Positions 63,861 through 64,000 of a stretch of DNA of 64,000 nucleotides are shown one piece after another. The translations under genes were made by a program, and so were the position numbers. This DNA comes from Phreatobacter sp. (GTDB lineage Bacteria > Pseudomonadota > Alphaproteobacteria > Rhizobiales > Phreatobacteraceae): assembly GCF_027532945.1 (NCBI RefSeq), contig NZ_JAPZTZ010000012.1, positions 114,030 to 178,029 of the forward strand, in the 5' to 3' direction. Within the stretch, counting starts at the first letter, position 1. Each line of letters begins with the position of its first letter. A model generated the notes under the pieces. It did no database searches, was not told where the DNA came from, and saw only the letters and a program-made list of their open reading frames with translations.

Positions 63861-64000
63861 TGTCAATCGGCGCGGAAGCGGGACCCCGTATAGGCGCGCA
63901 ATCGGGACCCCTTTGTTTGAGGCGCACGATCAGCCCGTCGGAGCTGGTCGGGGTTGCGCAGACGGGCTGATCGGTTTGGGTTTGGTGTGATTGGCTGAGG
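63861..64000. mobile_element. Terminus of an IS21-family element (continues past the window)
   Basis: TGTCAATCGGCGCGGAAGCG opens an end of the IS21 type (TGTCAAT... start) and is followed by two spaced repeats of the transposase-binding motif, GGAAGCGGGACCCCGTA and GCAATCGGGACCCCTTT. The element interrupts a leader segment that is duplicated 400 bases upstream. IstA/IstB genes would lie beyond the window. The family call rests on end structure only. Confidence 0.75.

Overview
The window is GC-rich chromosomal DNA from an alphaproteobacterium, most likely of the order Hyphomicrobiales (Rhizobiales). The evidence is the nnr-glnB-glnA arrangement with a sigma-54 promoter, the alphaproteobacterial families DUF1489 and DUF2842, the type of Crp/Fnr regulator, and dispersed palindromic repeats typical of that order. 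The genus cannot be fixed from the sequence alone. I recognised no rRNA, tRNA or CRISPR array.

Left part (1-25 kb) is mostly core metabolism. It holds nnr (cut by the window edge and absent from the ORF track), glnB-glnA, a chemoreceptor, a PhoX-type phosphatase, rplM-rpsI, a glutathione transferase, an acyl-CoA group (ligase, thioesterase, enoyl-CoA hydratase-like, CoA-binding protein), metY and ctaA. The biotin subunit (mccA) and carboxyltransferase subunit (mccB) of methylcrotonyl-CoA carboxylase follow. Isovaleryl-CoA dehydrogenase (ivd), the preceding step of leucine breakdown, lies at 32-33 kb on the same strand but separated from them by unrelated genes.

Middle part (25-43 kb) mixes housekeeping and envelope genes: rhodanese, DUF599, a large exported protein with one CxxCH haem motif, YdcF, a GH25 lysozyme-like lipoprotein, RraA-like, GGDEF-EAL, MgtE, a polysaccharide deacetylase, a peptide-type binding protein, DedA and an orphan histidine kinase. 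A lower-GC two-gene island (26.2-27.5 kb) encodes an unknown protein and a two-helix membrane protein resembling SLATT-type effectors, behind a good promoter. A chemoreceptor fragment at 41.6 kb is a pseudogene.

Right part (43.6-64 kb) is more accessory. A segment with three small genes and a 17-bp tandem repeat is bracketed by near-identical 19-bp direct repeats. It is followed by a Crp/Fnr gene with an apparent 1-nt deletion, a minimal eutB-eutC pair, a strong small-RNA candidate, a two-subunit sodium:solute symporter, and a run of small exported or membrane proteins (DUF1176, LprI-like and several unknowns). A second Crp/Fnr gene diverges from a class III nucleotide cyclase that is itself frameshifted. 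The window ends inside an IS21-type insertion-sequence terminus.

Functional themes are nitrogen control (glnB/glnA), leucine and fatty acyl-CoA catabolism, ethanolamine and carboxylate use, cyclic-nucleotide signalling (cyclase next to Crp/Fnr; GGDEF-EAL), and envelope-related small proteins. Most ORF-track lines are shadows on the complementary frames of GC-rich genes and were left out.
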